Assembly (NCBI RefSeq): GCF_014332515.1
Contig: NZ_VFSD01000004.1
Location: 1-64,000, forward strand
From: Pontibacter beigongshangensis
GTDB taxonomy: Bacteria > Bacteroidota > Bacteroidia > Cytophagales > Hymenobacteraceae
Length of the DNA stretch: 64,000 nucleotides
Reading direction: 5' to 3'
The notes beneath the pieces are model-generated. The model was not told the origin of the DNA. It did not search any database and worked only from the letters and a program-made list of their open reading frames with translations. Numbering within the stretch: the first letter of the stretch is position 1; every line of letters starts with the position of its first letter. A program made the translations under genes and the position numbers. This document shows positions 9,702 through 18,479 of this stretch, one piece after another.

Positions 9702-11294
9702 ATGTCAGCGAACGTAGAAATAAAGAAACGCAGAACCTTTGCCATCATCAGTCACCCGGATGCGGGAAAAACGACGCTCACCGAAAAGCTTTTGCTCTTT
9801 GGCGGAGCCATCCAAACAGCGGGCGCCGTAAAAAGCAACAAGATCGTAAAATCGGCTACCTCTGATTTTCTGGAAATAGAGAAGCAGCGTGGCATCTCGG
9901 TGGCCACCTCCGTCATGGGCTTCGATTACAAAGGCTACAAAGTAAACATACTCGACACGCCCGGCCACAAAGACTTTGCAGAAGACACCTACCGCACCCT
10001 CTCTGCCGTAGACAGCGTGATTCTGGTGGTGGACTGTGTGAAAGGCGTGGAAGAGCAGACCCGCAACCTCATGCAGGTGTGCCGCATGCGCAACACGCCT
10101 GTTATCATCTACATAAATAAGATGGACCGCGAAGGCCGCGAACCCTACGAGCTGCTCGACGAGCTGGAGAAGGAGCTGAACATACACGTGAGGCCGCTGA
10201 GTTGGCCTATTGGCATCGGCCGTGATTTTAAGGGCGTGTACAACATCTATGAAAAAGACCTGCGGCTGTTCTCCGTGAACAAGTCGCAGATCTCGAATGA
10301 TGTGGTAGCCGTGCACGACCTGGCAAGCGAACAACTCGACCAGCTGCTGGGCCAGAAATATGCCAGCCAGCTCCGGGAAGATGTGGATTTTCTGGAAGGC
10401 TATTACGAACCCTTCGACGAGGGGCTCTACAAAGAAGGTTACCTGGCGCCTGTGTTTTTCGGCAGCGCCATCAACAACTTTGGCGTGCGCGAACTGCTGG
10501 ACACCTTTGTACGAGTAGCCCCGCACCCGCAGCCCCGCGAGTCTGCCCAGCGGCAGGTAGCCCCCGAAGAAAAGAGCTTTACTGGCTTTATCTTTAAGAT
10601 ACATGCCAACCTGGACCCCAACCACCGCGACCGGATTGCCTTCTGCAGAATCTGTTCGGGCAAGTTTGAGCGCAACCAGCAGTATTACCACACCCGCCTC
10701 GACAAAAAAGTGCGGTTCTCCAGCCCGACCAGCTTTATGGCCAACGAAAAAAGTCTGCTCGAGGAGGCCTGGCCCGGCGATGTGGTGGGCCTCTACGATA
10801 CCGGCTCCTTTAAAATAGGCGATACCCTGACCGAAGGCGAAACACTCCAGTTTAAGGGCATCCCGAGCTTCTCACCAGAAATTTTTAAGGAAGTTATCAA
10901 CAGAGATCCTTTTAAGGCAAAACAGCTCGACAAGGGTATCCGGCAGCTAACCGACGAGGGGGTGGCGCAGCTTTTTGTGCAGCAGCCGGGCAGCCGCAAA
11001 ATTATTGGCACGGTTGGTGAGCTACAGTTTGATGTGATAAAATTCAGGCTGCTGCAGGAATACAGCGCTACATGCGAGCTGAATACGCTCCATTATCATA
11101 AGGCCTGCTGGATTACCTCAGACGACAAAGAGGCGCTAAAAAGGTTTATCTCCCTGAAAGGCAGTAACATAGCCTACGACAAGGACGATAACCCGGTCTT
11201 TTTTGCCGAAACATCCTGGATTCTGAGGTCTGTGCAGGAAACATACCCTGCCCTGCAGTTCCATTTTATTTCTGAATTTTATCAGAAGCAATAA
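9702..11294 (+). CDS. prfC: Peptide chain release factor 3
   Basis: 530 aa from ATG 9702, matching the roughly 529-aa length of known RF3; an upstream in-frame TTG at 9657 would add 15 unrelated residues. GTPase motifs: G1 SHPDAGKTT (17-25), G3 DTPGH (85-89), G4 NKMD (139-142), and RGISV in switch I. RF3 is a translational GTPase that removes RF1 or RF2 from the ribosome after peptide release. Monocistronic: a 587-bp gap lies before it and a glycosyltransferase after it. Confidence 0.97.
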   Translation: MSANVEIKKRRTFAIISHPDAGKTTLTEKLLLFGGAIQTAGAVKSNKIVKSATSDFLEIEKQRGISVATSVMGFDYKGYKVNILDTPGHKDFAEDTYRTLSAVDSVILVVDCVKGVEEQTRNLMQVCRMRNTPVIIYINKMDREGREPYELLDELEKELNIHVRPLSWPIGIGRDFKGVYNIYEKDLRLFSVNKSQISNDVVAVHDLASEQLDQLLGQKYASQLREDVDFLEGYYEPFDEGLYKEGYLAPVFFGSAINNFGVRELLDTFVRVAPHPQPRESAQRQVAPEEKSFTGFIFKIHANLDPNHRDRIAFCRICSGKFERNQQYYHTRLDKKVRFSSPTSFMANEKSLLEEAWPGDVVGLYDTGSFKIGDTLTEGETLQFKGIPSFSPEIFKEVINRDPFKAKQLDKGIRQLTDEGVAQLFVQQPGSRKIIGTVGELQFDVIKFRLLQEYSATCELNTLHYHKACWITSDDKEALKRFISLKGSNIAYDKDDNPVFFAETSWILRSVQETYPALQFHFISEFYQKQ

Positions 11295-11412
11295 TAACAG
11301 CTAAAAAATATAGACAGCGTATATATTTAAAAAGGTAATTTTAGCTTTTGATACTTCGACCTGAATGGGCCCTACCAGTTAGAGCAGTTTGAATATTGAG
11401 TATACGAACAAC

Positions 11413-12633
11413 ATGAACAAACTTTATAATAAGATTTCAGTACGCATTTCCAGGGTGGCCCGCCAACTAGTCCCTTTTAACCAGAAATACAAGCCCATCG
11501 GGGTTTGCCGTGCCGGCTCGCTCACTAACGGGCAAAAAGAGGTAAACTCAGGAGAGGTGATCGTGCATACTGTGTATCCTGCTGTTGTTACTACCCTCAA
11601 TATTTCCGACGACCTCTACCATGCCTGCTCCGACTACTGGAAACCCGCCAAAAGGGTGGAAACCTCTTATGTGGTGGCTGAAGTACCCCATGGCCGTATT
11701 CATACCGACAACGAGAACAGCGTAGCCATCATCAGCAGGTTCAACAACCTGGTGGGGGAAGTGTCGCTTAGCCTGAATGAGGGAAAAGTGATTGACCCTG
11801 CGCTGAACCCTGTTTTCGGGCAGCGCTATTTCAAGTCACCTGTAAAAATACAAGGCACCGTTTTTTCGCTACTCTCTGGCGGGGCAGGCATAAACAACAT
11901 CAGCCATTGGTTTATAGATGTGTTGCCACGGCTCCACCTGCTGCAGAAAAGTGGGCTTTATGAAAAGATTGACTGGTTCCTGGTACCAAGCCTGCGCTAC
12001 AGCTACCAAACCGAGACCCTTGCTATGCTGGGCATTCCATCAGAAAAACTGTTGGCTGGTGATCAGCACCCACACATAACCGCAGACTGTATAATTGCCT
12101 CTACGGCACCACGTGGTAGCCATACCCTGCTCCCAACCTGGCTCTGCGACTATATTAAAAGCGCCTTTCTTCCACTTGCTGACACTGGCGAGGCCGGAGT
12201 TGCCGCACCTGCACGCATTTATATAAGCCGCAGCGACTCCAACATGCGCAATGTGCTAAACGAGGAGGAGCTGGTAAAGGAACTGGAGCAGTACGGGTTT
12301 GAGCACGTTATTTCGAGCAAGCTGTCTATCCGGGAGAAGCTGAATCTCTTTTCAAGGGCCGAAGCAGTTGTGTCTGCCACAGGGGCCGGCCTGGTGAGCA
12401 TATTGTTCTGCCAACCCGGTACCAAGGTAATCGAAATATTTAACGAGGGGTTCGTCATTGAGCCTTTCTACGACATTGCCACCAAAACAGGCCTCGACTA
12501 CGACTACATCATTTGCCCCAGTAAAAAGAAGATAAGGGATGCCGCCAAAGGCCAGCGCGAAAACCTGTATGTGGATATTGCACAGCTGAAGAAGAAACTA
12601 GGGAAGATACTGCAGCCGGCAGAGCGCACCTGA
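11413..12633 (+). CDS. Glycosyltransferase family 61 protein
   Basis: 406 aa from ATG 11413; an in-frame TTG at 11389 adds eight residues. It has the GT61 (DUF563) features GGAGINNISHWFIDVLPRL in the middle, a C-terminal IYISRSDSNMRNVLNE, then VVSATGAGLVSILFCQPGTKVIEIF. Related enzymes in Bacteroidota lie in polysaccharide or capsule loci; here the gene stands alone. No signal peptide is visible, so action on the cytoplasmic face is likely. Acceptor and sugar are unknown. Confidence 0.85.
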   Translation: MNKLYNKISVRISRVARQLVPFNQKYKPIGVCRAGSLTNGQKEVNSGEVIVHTVYPAVVTTLNISDDLYHACSDYWKPAKRVETSYVVAEVPHGRIHTDNENSVAIISRFNNLVGEVSLSLNEGKVIDPALNPVFGQRYFKSPVKIQGTVFSLLSGGAGINNISHWFIDVLPRLHLLQKSGLYEKIDWFLVPSLRYSYQTETLAMLGIPSEKLLAGDQHPHITADCIIASTAPRGSHTLLPTWLCDYIKSAFLPLADTGEAGVAAPARIYISRSDSNMRNVLNEEELVKELEQYGFEHVISSKLSIREKLNLFSRAEAVVSATGAGLVSILFCQPGTKVIEIFNEGFVIEPFYDIATKTGLDYDYIICPSKKKIRDAAKGQRENLYVDIAQLKKKLGKILQPAERT

Positions 12634-12791
12634 ATTTATATTTTGACTGATTAGAGACTCGAAAACGAGGTGCAGCTAATGGCATAAGGGCATGAATTGA
12701 ACTTTCCGGTCTTAAAACAGAATGGACCGTGGTCCGGCCGGAAAATATGCCTGTTACTTATTTTTTTCTGGGCTCCAGCCTCCATAAAACG

Positions 12792-12848
12792 AAAATCCCC
12801 CGTCTCCTTCTGGCCGGCTTGCTGGCTCGGGGAAGGACAGGGGATTTT
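12792..12848 (-). terminator. Terminator 3' of the yciF-like gene
   Basis: AAAATCCCC (12792-12800) pairs with GGGGATTTT (12840-12848), with an imperfect extension inward. On the minus strand the stem ends in a T-run, fitting the gene stopping at 12885. Confidence 0.6.
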
Positions 12849-12884
12849 TCTGTTTACGGTAGCAGCACCAGGTCTGCTTATGTT

Positions 12885-13373
12885 TTATCTGGCTCTGACG
12901 TTGATAGTGCTTTCAGCCAGTGATGTCAGTAACATGTCGGTTTGTTTCTCCTCCTCGAGGGTAGTGTGCAGCAGGTCCAGTGCATCGTTAAGTCCAAGCT
13001 GCTTGGCATAGGTGCACACGGTGCCATAGGCGGCAATTTCATAATGCTCCACGCGCTGTGCGCAGCCAATGAGTGCGGCATCCATCACATCAGCGTCAGC
13101 CTTCTCTTTCATCATGGATTCGCACTCTTTGATAATTCCTTCCATGGCCATACATTTCTCTCCGGATACTTTCTGGCCCAGCAACTCAAATACCCTTTCG
13201 AGGCGGTCTATCTGCCTTTCGGTCATTTCCAGATGATCCTGAAAGGCGGTTTTCAGCTGCTCCGAAGAGGCCGCCTTGATCATGGCTGGCAGTGCTTTGG
13301 TAATTTGCTTCTCTGCATGGTAGATATCTTTTAGCTCATGCAGGAACAGGTCATTCAGATTAGTAAGTTTCAT
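12885..13373 (-). CDS. YciE/YciF-family ferritin-like protein (DUF892)
   Basis: 162 aa. It opens LNDLFLHELKDIYHAEKQI, the signature of the YciE/YciF family, and keeps repeated Glu-containing helices (EMTERQIDRLERVFELLG, CAQRVEHYEIAAYGT, LEEEKQTDMLL) that form a four-helix ferritin-like bundle. Members are linked to stress responses; metal binding is inferred from the fold and the conserved Glu/His. Single gene with its own terminator. Confidence 0.92.
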   Translation of the reverse strand: MKLTNLNDLFLHELKDIYHAEKQITKALPAMIKAASSEQLKTAFQDHLEMTERQIDRLERVFELLGQKVSGEKCMAMEGIIKECESMMKEKADADVMDAALIGCAQRVEHYEIAAYGTVCTYAKQLGLNDALDLLHTTLEEEKQTDMLLTSLAESTINVRAR

Positions 13374-13822
13374 AGCTTGGAAAGGTTTAGGTTTATAGAA
13401 AGTTAATCTATCTGTCTCGTGCTGTTACTATACGTGCCTCATGAGGAGGGGTTAAAAAAATATAAATTAATTAGGGTTAATACGCTTAATTTAGTGGTAA
13501 AGAAGCACGAATATACCTTTTCATATATAGGGCCCTTTTGTTTTTATGGTGAAACCGGAGTGCCCAGGTTTGGAAAAAGACCTGCCAGGCAACGATTTTC
13601 ATCAATTACGTGTACTAGTTTGAAAGCAATTTGACTTTTGCTGCCCCTGAAAATAATAGAGGCAACCTGGCAGCCTGGAAGTGGCCGGTTTGCTTCCTGG
13701 TCGGCAACCATGTTCAATTGTTTTAACCGGTACCGCTATTGGCCCTTGGGCAGGCACTGTGCCGGGTGGTCTATGACGGATATTTTAAGCTCTATTTACC
13801 CTTTTACGAAACTATAATTCCA
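13374..13822. other. Intergenic region, no gene seen
   Basis: 449 bases between divergent genes. The palindrome CCTCATGAGG at about 13438 beside an A-rich stretch faintly recalls the dispersed element but lacks its AATTATT end. Confidence 0.4.
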
Positions 13823-14743
13823 GTGAACGACAAACCAAAAGGCAAACTCATAGCAGTTGGTGGAAACGAAGACAAGGGCAGTTACCCTAATTCAAAATCA
13901 AAGAAAAAATATTACCTCGATTTTTTTGAACTAGGTATTTTGAAGAGATTCCTGGCGGAAATTCCCTCAGAGCGCCCTCGGGTTGAGGTTGTTACGTCGG
14001 CCTCCCTTATTCCGGAGGAAGTAGGCGAACGCTACCAGAGTGCTTTTGGCATTTTAGGCTGTGGGGAGATAGGCCTGATGCATATCCGTGAAGCTGCAGA
14101 AGCACATCAGCCGGCCTACCTGGAGCGGCTGAAGCAGGCAGACGGCATTATGTTCAGTGGTGGCGACCAATCCAGGCTCACCCGCTTTTTTGGCAACTCC
14201 CCCTTCCTGGATATCCTGAAAGAGCGCTACCAGAACGAGAACTTTGTAATTGCCGGCACCAGTGCGGGCGCCATGGCCATGTCAGAAATCATGATCAGGG
14301 GCGGCAGTGCCAAGGAGGCCTTGTTGAAGGGCTCGGTGCGCATCAGCCAGGGGCTTGGGCTGATGCAGGGTGTTATCATCGATTCGCATTTTATCATCAG
14401 GGGCCGTTTTGGGCGCTTAATGGAAGCCGTGGTAACTCACCCCAGAACCATGGGTATCGGGTTAGGCGAAGACACCGGCGTGCTGATTACCGACGGCCAT
14501 CTGATAGAGACAATCGGCTCAAACCTGGTGGTGATCATGGACGGGCATGTACTGGGTTACTCCAATATCAGTGAAATTGAAAGGGGCAAGCCGGTGGCCA
14601 TCGAAAACATGCTGATGCATGTGCTGGCAAAAGGCAACGTGTACGACATCAACACCCGTGAATTCTACAAAGATATGGATGCCCTGCGGCTAAAACAGGT
14701 GAAGAGTAAAAAGTTGAAAGTGCCTCGCCAAATCAAGAATTAG
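13823..14743 (+). CDS. cphB: Cyanophycinase (peptidase family S51)
   Basis: 306 aa if started at GTG 13823, just before KPKGKLIAVGGNEDKG; the frame is open upstream to TTG 13739 but those residues do not look like family sequence. The nucleophile Ser147 sits in AGTSAGAMAMS and the GGDQSRL motif precedes it. Cyanophycinase cuts multi-L-arginyl-poly-aspartate into beta-Asp-Arg dipeptides inside the cell. The next gene, convergent, is an isoaspartyl peptidase able to split those dipeptides, which supports the call. No cyanophycin synthetase is in the window. Confidence 0.9.
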   Translation: MNDKPKGKLIAVGGNEDKGSYPNSKSKKKYYLDFFELGILKRFLAEIPSERPRVEVVTSASLIPEEVGERYQSAFGILGCGEIGLMHIREAAEAHQPAYLERLKQADGIMFSGGDQSRLTRFFGNSPFLDILKERYQNENFVIAGTSAGAMAMSEIMIRGGSAKEALLKGSVRISQGLGLMQGVIIDSHFIIRGRFGRLMEAVVTHPRTMGIGLGEDTGVLITDGHLIETIGSNLVVIMDGHVLGYSNISEIERGKPVAIENMLMHVLAKGNVYDINTREFYKDMDALRLKQVKSKKLKVPRQIKN

Positions 14744-14758
14744 AAGTTCAAAATTATG

Positions 14759-14783
14759 GCCAGTGACAAAACTTATCGGAACT
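14759..14783 (+). repeat. 25-base sequence shared with 61296-61320
   Basis: GCCAGTGACAAAACTTATC then GGAACT; 22 of 25 bases match the copy at 61296. Both copies are intergenic. Its right end runs into the perfect inverted repeat at 14778-14829. Confidence 0.6.
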
Positions 14784-14829
14784 CAACACAAGATTTTTTC
14801 TGATTATAAAAAATCTTGTGTTGAGTTCC
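14778..14829. repeat. Perfect 22-bp inverted repeat 3' of cyanophycinase
   Basis: Arms 14778-14799 and 14808-14829 are exact complements with an 8-base loop. The T6/A6 tracts lie next to the loop, not after the stem, so it is not a standard terminator, though it could stabilise 3' ends. Confidence 0.8.
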
Positions 14830-15051
14830 TGTTTCTTGTGTCCTGTTGCAGATCGTAGTGCAGGTGCAATTTCCGGATTTTAAGTCGCCATCTATAGACA
14901 TGGTGGCAGCTTTGCTTTCTGCCGGTTTCAAAAGTATTGCACCTTTCTGAATATCAAATCGGAGGAGCATTAGTTTCCAGGATTTCCATCAAAATTCTCC
15001 TTTTACCAGTTTCCAAATCTTTACTTCAAGCATTCAACTATTCAACAATCA

Positions 15052-15085
15052 AATTATTCCAATCAAAACAGCCCTCCGGAGCTGC
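15052..15085 (+). repeat. Dispersed intergenic element, copy 4
   Basis: AATTATTCCAATCAAAACAG, CCCTCCGGAGC, TGC. It ends 13 bases from the stop of the minus-strand isoaspartyl peptidase gene. Confidence 0.85.
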
Positions 15086-15098
15086 GCCGGGCAAGATG

Positions 15099-16022
15099 CT
15101 ATTTATAGATGCCCACATAAGTAGCTTGCTGGTTGCTTTTACTAGCCCGGTACATACCCTCTGAATTAAAAGGCAGCGCCAGATGGCCGCTGGCGTCTAC
15201 GGCAATAAGGCCGCCTTCGCCTCCAAAACTAACCAGCTTTTCCATCACCACCTTGTCGCAGGCCTGCTGCAGCGAGTAGCCTTTGTACTCCATCAGGCAA
15301 GAGACATCGTAGGCCACCACCGCCCTTAAGAAATACTCGCCGTGCCCGGTGCAGGAAATGGCGCAGGTGCTGTTGTTGGCGTAAGTGCCCGCCCCTATCA
15401 CCGGGGTGTCGCCTATGCGGTTGTAATTCTTGTTGGTCATGCCGCCTGTAGAGGTGGCCGCTGCCAGGTTCCCGTCAGCATCCAGGGCCACGGCCCCCAC
15501 GGTGCCGAATTTCCGGTCGCCAGTATGGTCGAGCATAAACAGGTCGGTGTCGCGCACCTCACGCCACTGCCTGTACCGGAAAGCGTCGTAGAAATACTCC
15601 TCCGGCTCAAAGGCCAGCCGGTGCTTTCTGGCGAACTCCTCCGCCCCAGAGCCCGCCAGAAACACATGGTCTGAGTGCTCCAGTATAGTCCGGGCCAGTA
15701 CCACAGGGTTCCGGATGCTCCTGACTCCTGCCACTGCCCCGGCTCCCAGCGTCTTGCCGCACATAATAGAGGCATCCATTTCATGGCCTCCCTCTTTGGT
15801 GAATACAGAACCCCTGCCCGCGTTAAACAGTGGGATGTTTTCCAGCAGGGCTACGGCCTGCTCCACCGCATCAAGGGCAGTTCCTCCTGCCTCTAACAGG
15901 CTGTAGGCCTCTTCCACCGTCTTCTGAAGCGCGGTCTTGTAGGCTTTTTCGAGTTCGGGCGTCATGGAGGCAGGGGTTATGGTGCCGGCCCCACCGTGTA
16001 TGGCAATGGCGATTCTGGTCAT
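15099..16022 (-). CDS. iaaA: Isoaspartyl peptidase / L-asparaginase (plant-type Ntn hydrolase)
   Basis: 307 aa from ATG 16022; an upstream in-frame start at 16073 would add a basic tail not seen in the family. It has IAIHGGAGT near the start, GRGSVFT and GGHEMDASIM, and the autoprocessing site at Gly-Thr174 (KFGTVGAVALD), where cleavage exposes the catalytic Thr. TSTGGMTNKNYNRIGDTP is also conserved. The enzyme hydrolyses beta-aspartyl dipeptides, including beta-Asp-Arg from cyanophycin, which fits the adjacent cyanophycinase. Confidence 0.95.
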   Translation of the reverse strand: MTRIAIAIHGGAGTITPASMTPELEKAYKTALQKTVEEAYSLLEAGGTALDAVEQAVALLENIPLFNAGRGSVFTKEGGHEMDASIMCGKTLGAGAVAGVRSIRNPVVLARTILEHSDHVFLAGSGAEEFARKHRLAFEPEEYFYDAFRYRQWREVRDTDLFMLDHTGDRKFGTVGAVALDADGNLAAATSTGGMTNKNYNRIGDTPVIGAGTYANNSTCAISCTGHGEYFLRAVVAYDVSCLMEYKGYSLQQACDKVVMEKLVSFGGEGGLIAVDASGHLALPFNSEGMYRASKSNQQATYVGIYK

Positions 16023-16153
16023 GGTCAGTGCTTGTCTTTTAGTCTGCTGCTCTCCTTTACGCCTGTTTTGCAAAGGCAGTTATAAGGCCGGCAAATCCTG
16101 AAAAAAAATGAAGTTTAGCAGGGCTTTGGCTCCTGAATTTGCTCCTAATTCAG

Positions 16154-16161
16154 TATCTTTG
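16154..16161 (+). promoter_or_regulatory. -7 promoter box TATCTTTG of the DUF3127 gene
   Basis: Fits TAnnTTTG and lies 27 bases before the ATG. TTTG occurs 12 and 25 bases upstream, neither at the ideal 19. Confidence 0.5.
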
Positions 16162-16188
16162 TTTATTCTAAATAAATAAAATTTAATT

Positions 16189-16566
16189 ATGTCGTTTGAA
16201 ATCCAAGGTAAGCTTTACGAAGTGTTTGATGAACAACAAGTAAGTGAGAAGTTCAAGAAGCGGGAATTTGTGCTGGAAATTCCGGATGGTCAGTACACCC
16301 AATATCCTAAGTTCCAACTAACACAGGACAAGTGCTCGCTGCTGAACCAATTCAAAGCTGGTGACGAACTTAAAGTGACTTTTAACCTGACTGGTAAGCC
16401 ATTTGTGAAAAACGGCACTACTATGTACTTCACCAACCTGCAGGCCTGGCGTATAGAGGCTGCCGGTGCCGGCTCTTTTGGTGCCCCAGCCGGTGCACAA
16501 CAGGCCCCTGCCGACAGTGCCCCATCGTTCTACAGCAGCGATGCCGACAATGACCTACCTTTTTAA
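16189..16566 (+). CDS. DUF3127 protein with SSB-like acidic C-terminal tail
   Basis: 125 aa. The N-terminal 85 residues are a small beta-rich DUF3127 domain (FEIQGKLYEVFDEQQVSEKFKKREFVLE; YFTNLQAWRIE). A Gly/Ala/Pro/Gln-rich linker follows, then a tail ending DNDLPF, very like the DDDIPF tip by which single-strand DNA-binding proteins recruit partner enzymes. This suggests an OB-fold nucleic-acid-binding protein, but binding is inferred. Own promoter and terminator, so monocistronic. Confidence 0.85.
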   Translation: MSFEIQGKLYEVFDEQQVSEKFKKREFVLEIPDGQYTQYPKFQLTQDKCSLLNQFKAGDELKVTFNLTGKPFVKNGTTMYFTNLQAWRIEAAGAGSFGAPAGAQQAPADSAPSFYSSDADNDLPF

Positions 16567-16588
16567 TTAAGGCGTACACGCATAAGTT

Positions 16589-16615
16589 AAGCGGGCTGAA
16601 AGGTCCGCTTTTTTT
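16589..16615 (+). terminator. Rho-independent terminator of the DUF3127 gene
   Basis: AAGCGG (16589-16594) pairs with CCGCTT (16605-16610), followed by a run of T to 16615. Confidence 0.8.
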
Positions 16616-16652
16616 ATGGGCATTTCCGGCACAATACCCCCCCGCTGCTAAA

Positions 16653-16695
16653 GCAGCCAAAGGACCTCGGGAGGAGGCTTTTCATTAGAAAAATT
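16653..16695 (-). repeat. Dispersed intergenic element, copy 5
   Basis: GCAGCC, CCTCGGGAGG, AGGCTTTTCATTAGAAAAATTT. A slightly diverged copy downstream of the DUF3127 gene and its terminator. Confidence 0.7.
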
Positions 16696-16756
16696 TGCTT
16701 CTCACAACCTCAGCCCCGCTTTTTCTGTTTACCATCTGTAGACCTCAGTTTTTGAT

Positions 16757-17380
16757 ATGGACGACCTGCAGCGCCTGATCCTCCAGGGCGAGAGCGATAG
16801 ACTGGATTTTAAACAGCGCGTAACCCAGCCAGACAAAATTGCCCGTACGCTGGTTTCTTTTGCGAACACGCGCGGAGGCCGTGTCCTGGTAGGCGTAAAA
16901 GACAATGGAACCATTAGTGGCGTAGACCCCGAGGAGGAGAAATACACCCTACAGCTTGCCGCCGACTTCTACTGCGACCCGCCGGTGCTGCTGCAATACG
17001 AGGAGGTGGAAATAGAAAAAGACATTGTCCTGGTTGTGACCATTCCGGAGAGCGGCCAGAAACCGCACCTGGCCAAGGTGAAGGAGAACGACTGGCGTGG
17101 GTATATACGTGTGAAAGACACCAGCGTGCAGACAAGCAAGCTGGTGCACAAAGCACTGCAGCAGGAAGAGCCCCGGCCGTTTGAGCAGGTCCCCCTGGAC
17201 CGGCACGAGCTTACGGTGCTTACCTTTCTGCACGCCAACCCCCGCATTACCCTACGCCAATTCATGAAGCTCGCCAACCTTTCGGAAAGGCGCGCTTACC
17301 GGATACTGGTTAAACTGGTCATCCACGGATACCTGCGTCTCCACGACAAGGAGAAGGAAGCCTACTATACGCTTAGCTGA
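16757..17380 (+). CDS. AlbA_2 (Schlafen-type) putative DNA-binding protein
   Basis: 207 aa. The N-terminal AlbA_2 domain (about residues 8-125) has the typical E-x-D-RLDFKQ opening, then LVSFANTRGGRVLVGVKDNGTISGV. The C-terminal 65 residues (LTVLTFLHANPRITLRQFMKLANLSERRAYRILVKLVIHGYL) resemble a winged helix. Related proteins are often transcription regulators. Lone gene, target unknown. Confidence 0.85.
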   Translation: MDDLQRLILQGESDRLDFKQRVTQPDKIARTLVSFANTRGGRVLVGVKDNGTISGVDPEEEKYTLQLAADFYCDPPVLLQYEEVEIEKDIVLVVTIPESGQKPHLAKVKENDWRGYIRVKDTSVQTSKLVHKALQQEEPRPFEQVPLDRHELTVLTFLHANPRITLRQFMKLANLSERRAYRILVKLVIHGYLRLHDKEKEAYYTLS

Positions 17381-17462
17381 GACGCTTGGGCCACTCGCCT
17401 ACGGAGGCGATCCGGGTATTTAGAATATAAACTTAATGATGCCATCCAGGAGGCTTCCGCCA

Positions 17463-17520
17463 GATTATTCTAATGAAAATGCCCCTCGGGAGGCGACAGG
17501 CTTTGCTGCTGCTCCTGCTG
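17463..17520 (+). repeat. Dispersed intergenic element, copy 6
   Basis: GATTATTCTAATGAAAATG, CCCCTCGGGAGGC, then GCTGCTGCTCCTGCTG. Between two plus-strand genes. Confidence 0.8.
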
Positions 17521-17641
17521 CCTGTACAATTAAGGGGCAGGCTAATGAGCGACTGACGTAGCAATCAGCAGAAAAAACAGCTCCTTTTTCGCCAAACCGA
17601 AACAAAATGGCGGCATATAGCTATAACTCTATTTTAGGGTG

Positions 17642-18202
17642 ATGAATTATAGCTTACTAACCAAAATACTGGCCCCTGCCGGAATCCTGCTGTTCGTACC
17701 CCTGGTGTACAGGCTGTTAGCCGCCTATGGTAAAAGAAGTGGAAAGCCTTTCTCTACCGCTTATAAGGTATGGCTGGCTTACCTGCTCTACGTTTACTTG
17801 TTCCTGAGCCCTGTATTAGCCTTCGACGAAGGCATTCCGGCTGCCAACCTAACCAGTATCCGGTATTTCGCAGTTCTGATTTATGTAAGAGTCGTGCTAC
17901 AATATGCCTTTACCTTCTGGAAAAAAAGGTGGACGCCCCTCATTGGGTTTAGTTATAACCTCTTCTGCCTGTTTCAATTCAGTTACCTCTATAATACCTA
18001 CGCAGAGGCCTTCCTGGCAGGCGGCGCCCCTTACCATTCGTCCGGCCTGTTTCTGCAGATTGTGGTAGGCTGCCTCCTGGCAGACAGTCTCTATACCTTG
18101 CTGGCCTACCGGAACCGCCAGCCCGACAACCGGCTCATGCAGGTGCTCAACGTGCTTTTTAGCCTCGCCTTGCTCGTATTTCTGGGAAGCGTCTATCTGT
18201 GA
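17642..18202 (+). CDS. Hypothetical membrane protein
   Basis: 186 aa from ATG 17642 (a GTG directly before it is in frame). Five or six hydrophobic segments spread over the whole length, separated by short basic loops (YGKRSGK, WKKRW, RNRQPDNR). No recognised family. Flanked by intergenic gaps of about 260 and 277 bp, so probably transcribed alone. Confidence 0.65.
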   Translation: MNYSLLTKILAPAGILLFVPLVYRLLAAYGKRSGKPFSTAYKVWLAYLLYVYLFLSPVLAFDEGIPAANLTSIRYFAVLIYVRVVLQYAFTFWKKRWTPLIGFSYNLFCLFQFSYLYNTYAEAFLAGGAPYHSSGLFLQIVVGCLLADSLYTLLAYRNRQPDNRLMQVLNVLFSLALLVFLGSVYL

Positions 18203-18479
18203 TACCCACTGCCGGAGCAGGACATGTATCCTTGCAGATGCAGGTTTTTCTTCGACCTAAAAACTGGAAAACATCGGCCTTTCAACATCGTAAGAGTAAG
18301 AAAGGCAGTCTTTTAGAAACTACACCACCACAATTGCTCCACCCGGATCGTGATCTTTGTTACCCTGACGGCAGCCCCTGAAAAGGCAGCCGCTGGTGCG
18401 CCTGAAGATCAGGTTCTGTTCATTTTAACTATCAGCTGTTTTCTGTGTCTTTATAGAACTACCACCAAGGCTCTCCGAT

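Noticed and set aside
9705..10691. 328-aa minus-strand open frame
   Set aside because: Opposite prfC, His/Val/Gln-rich composition typical of an antisense shadow.
13438..13475. Possible 22nd copy of the dispersed element (CCTCATGAGG plus A-rich DNA)
   Set aside because: Lacks the AATTATT..AATG end in the right position and the GCTGCTG run.
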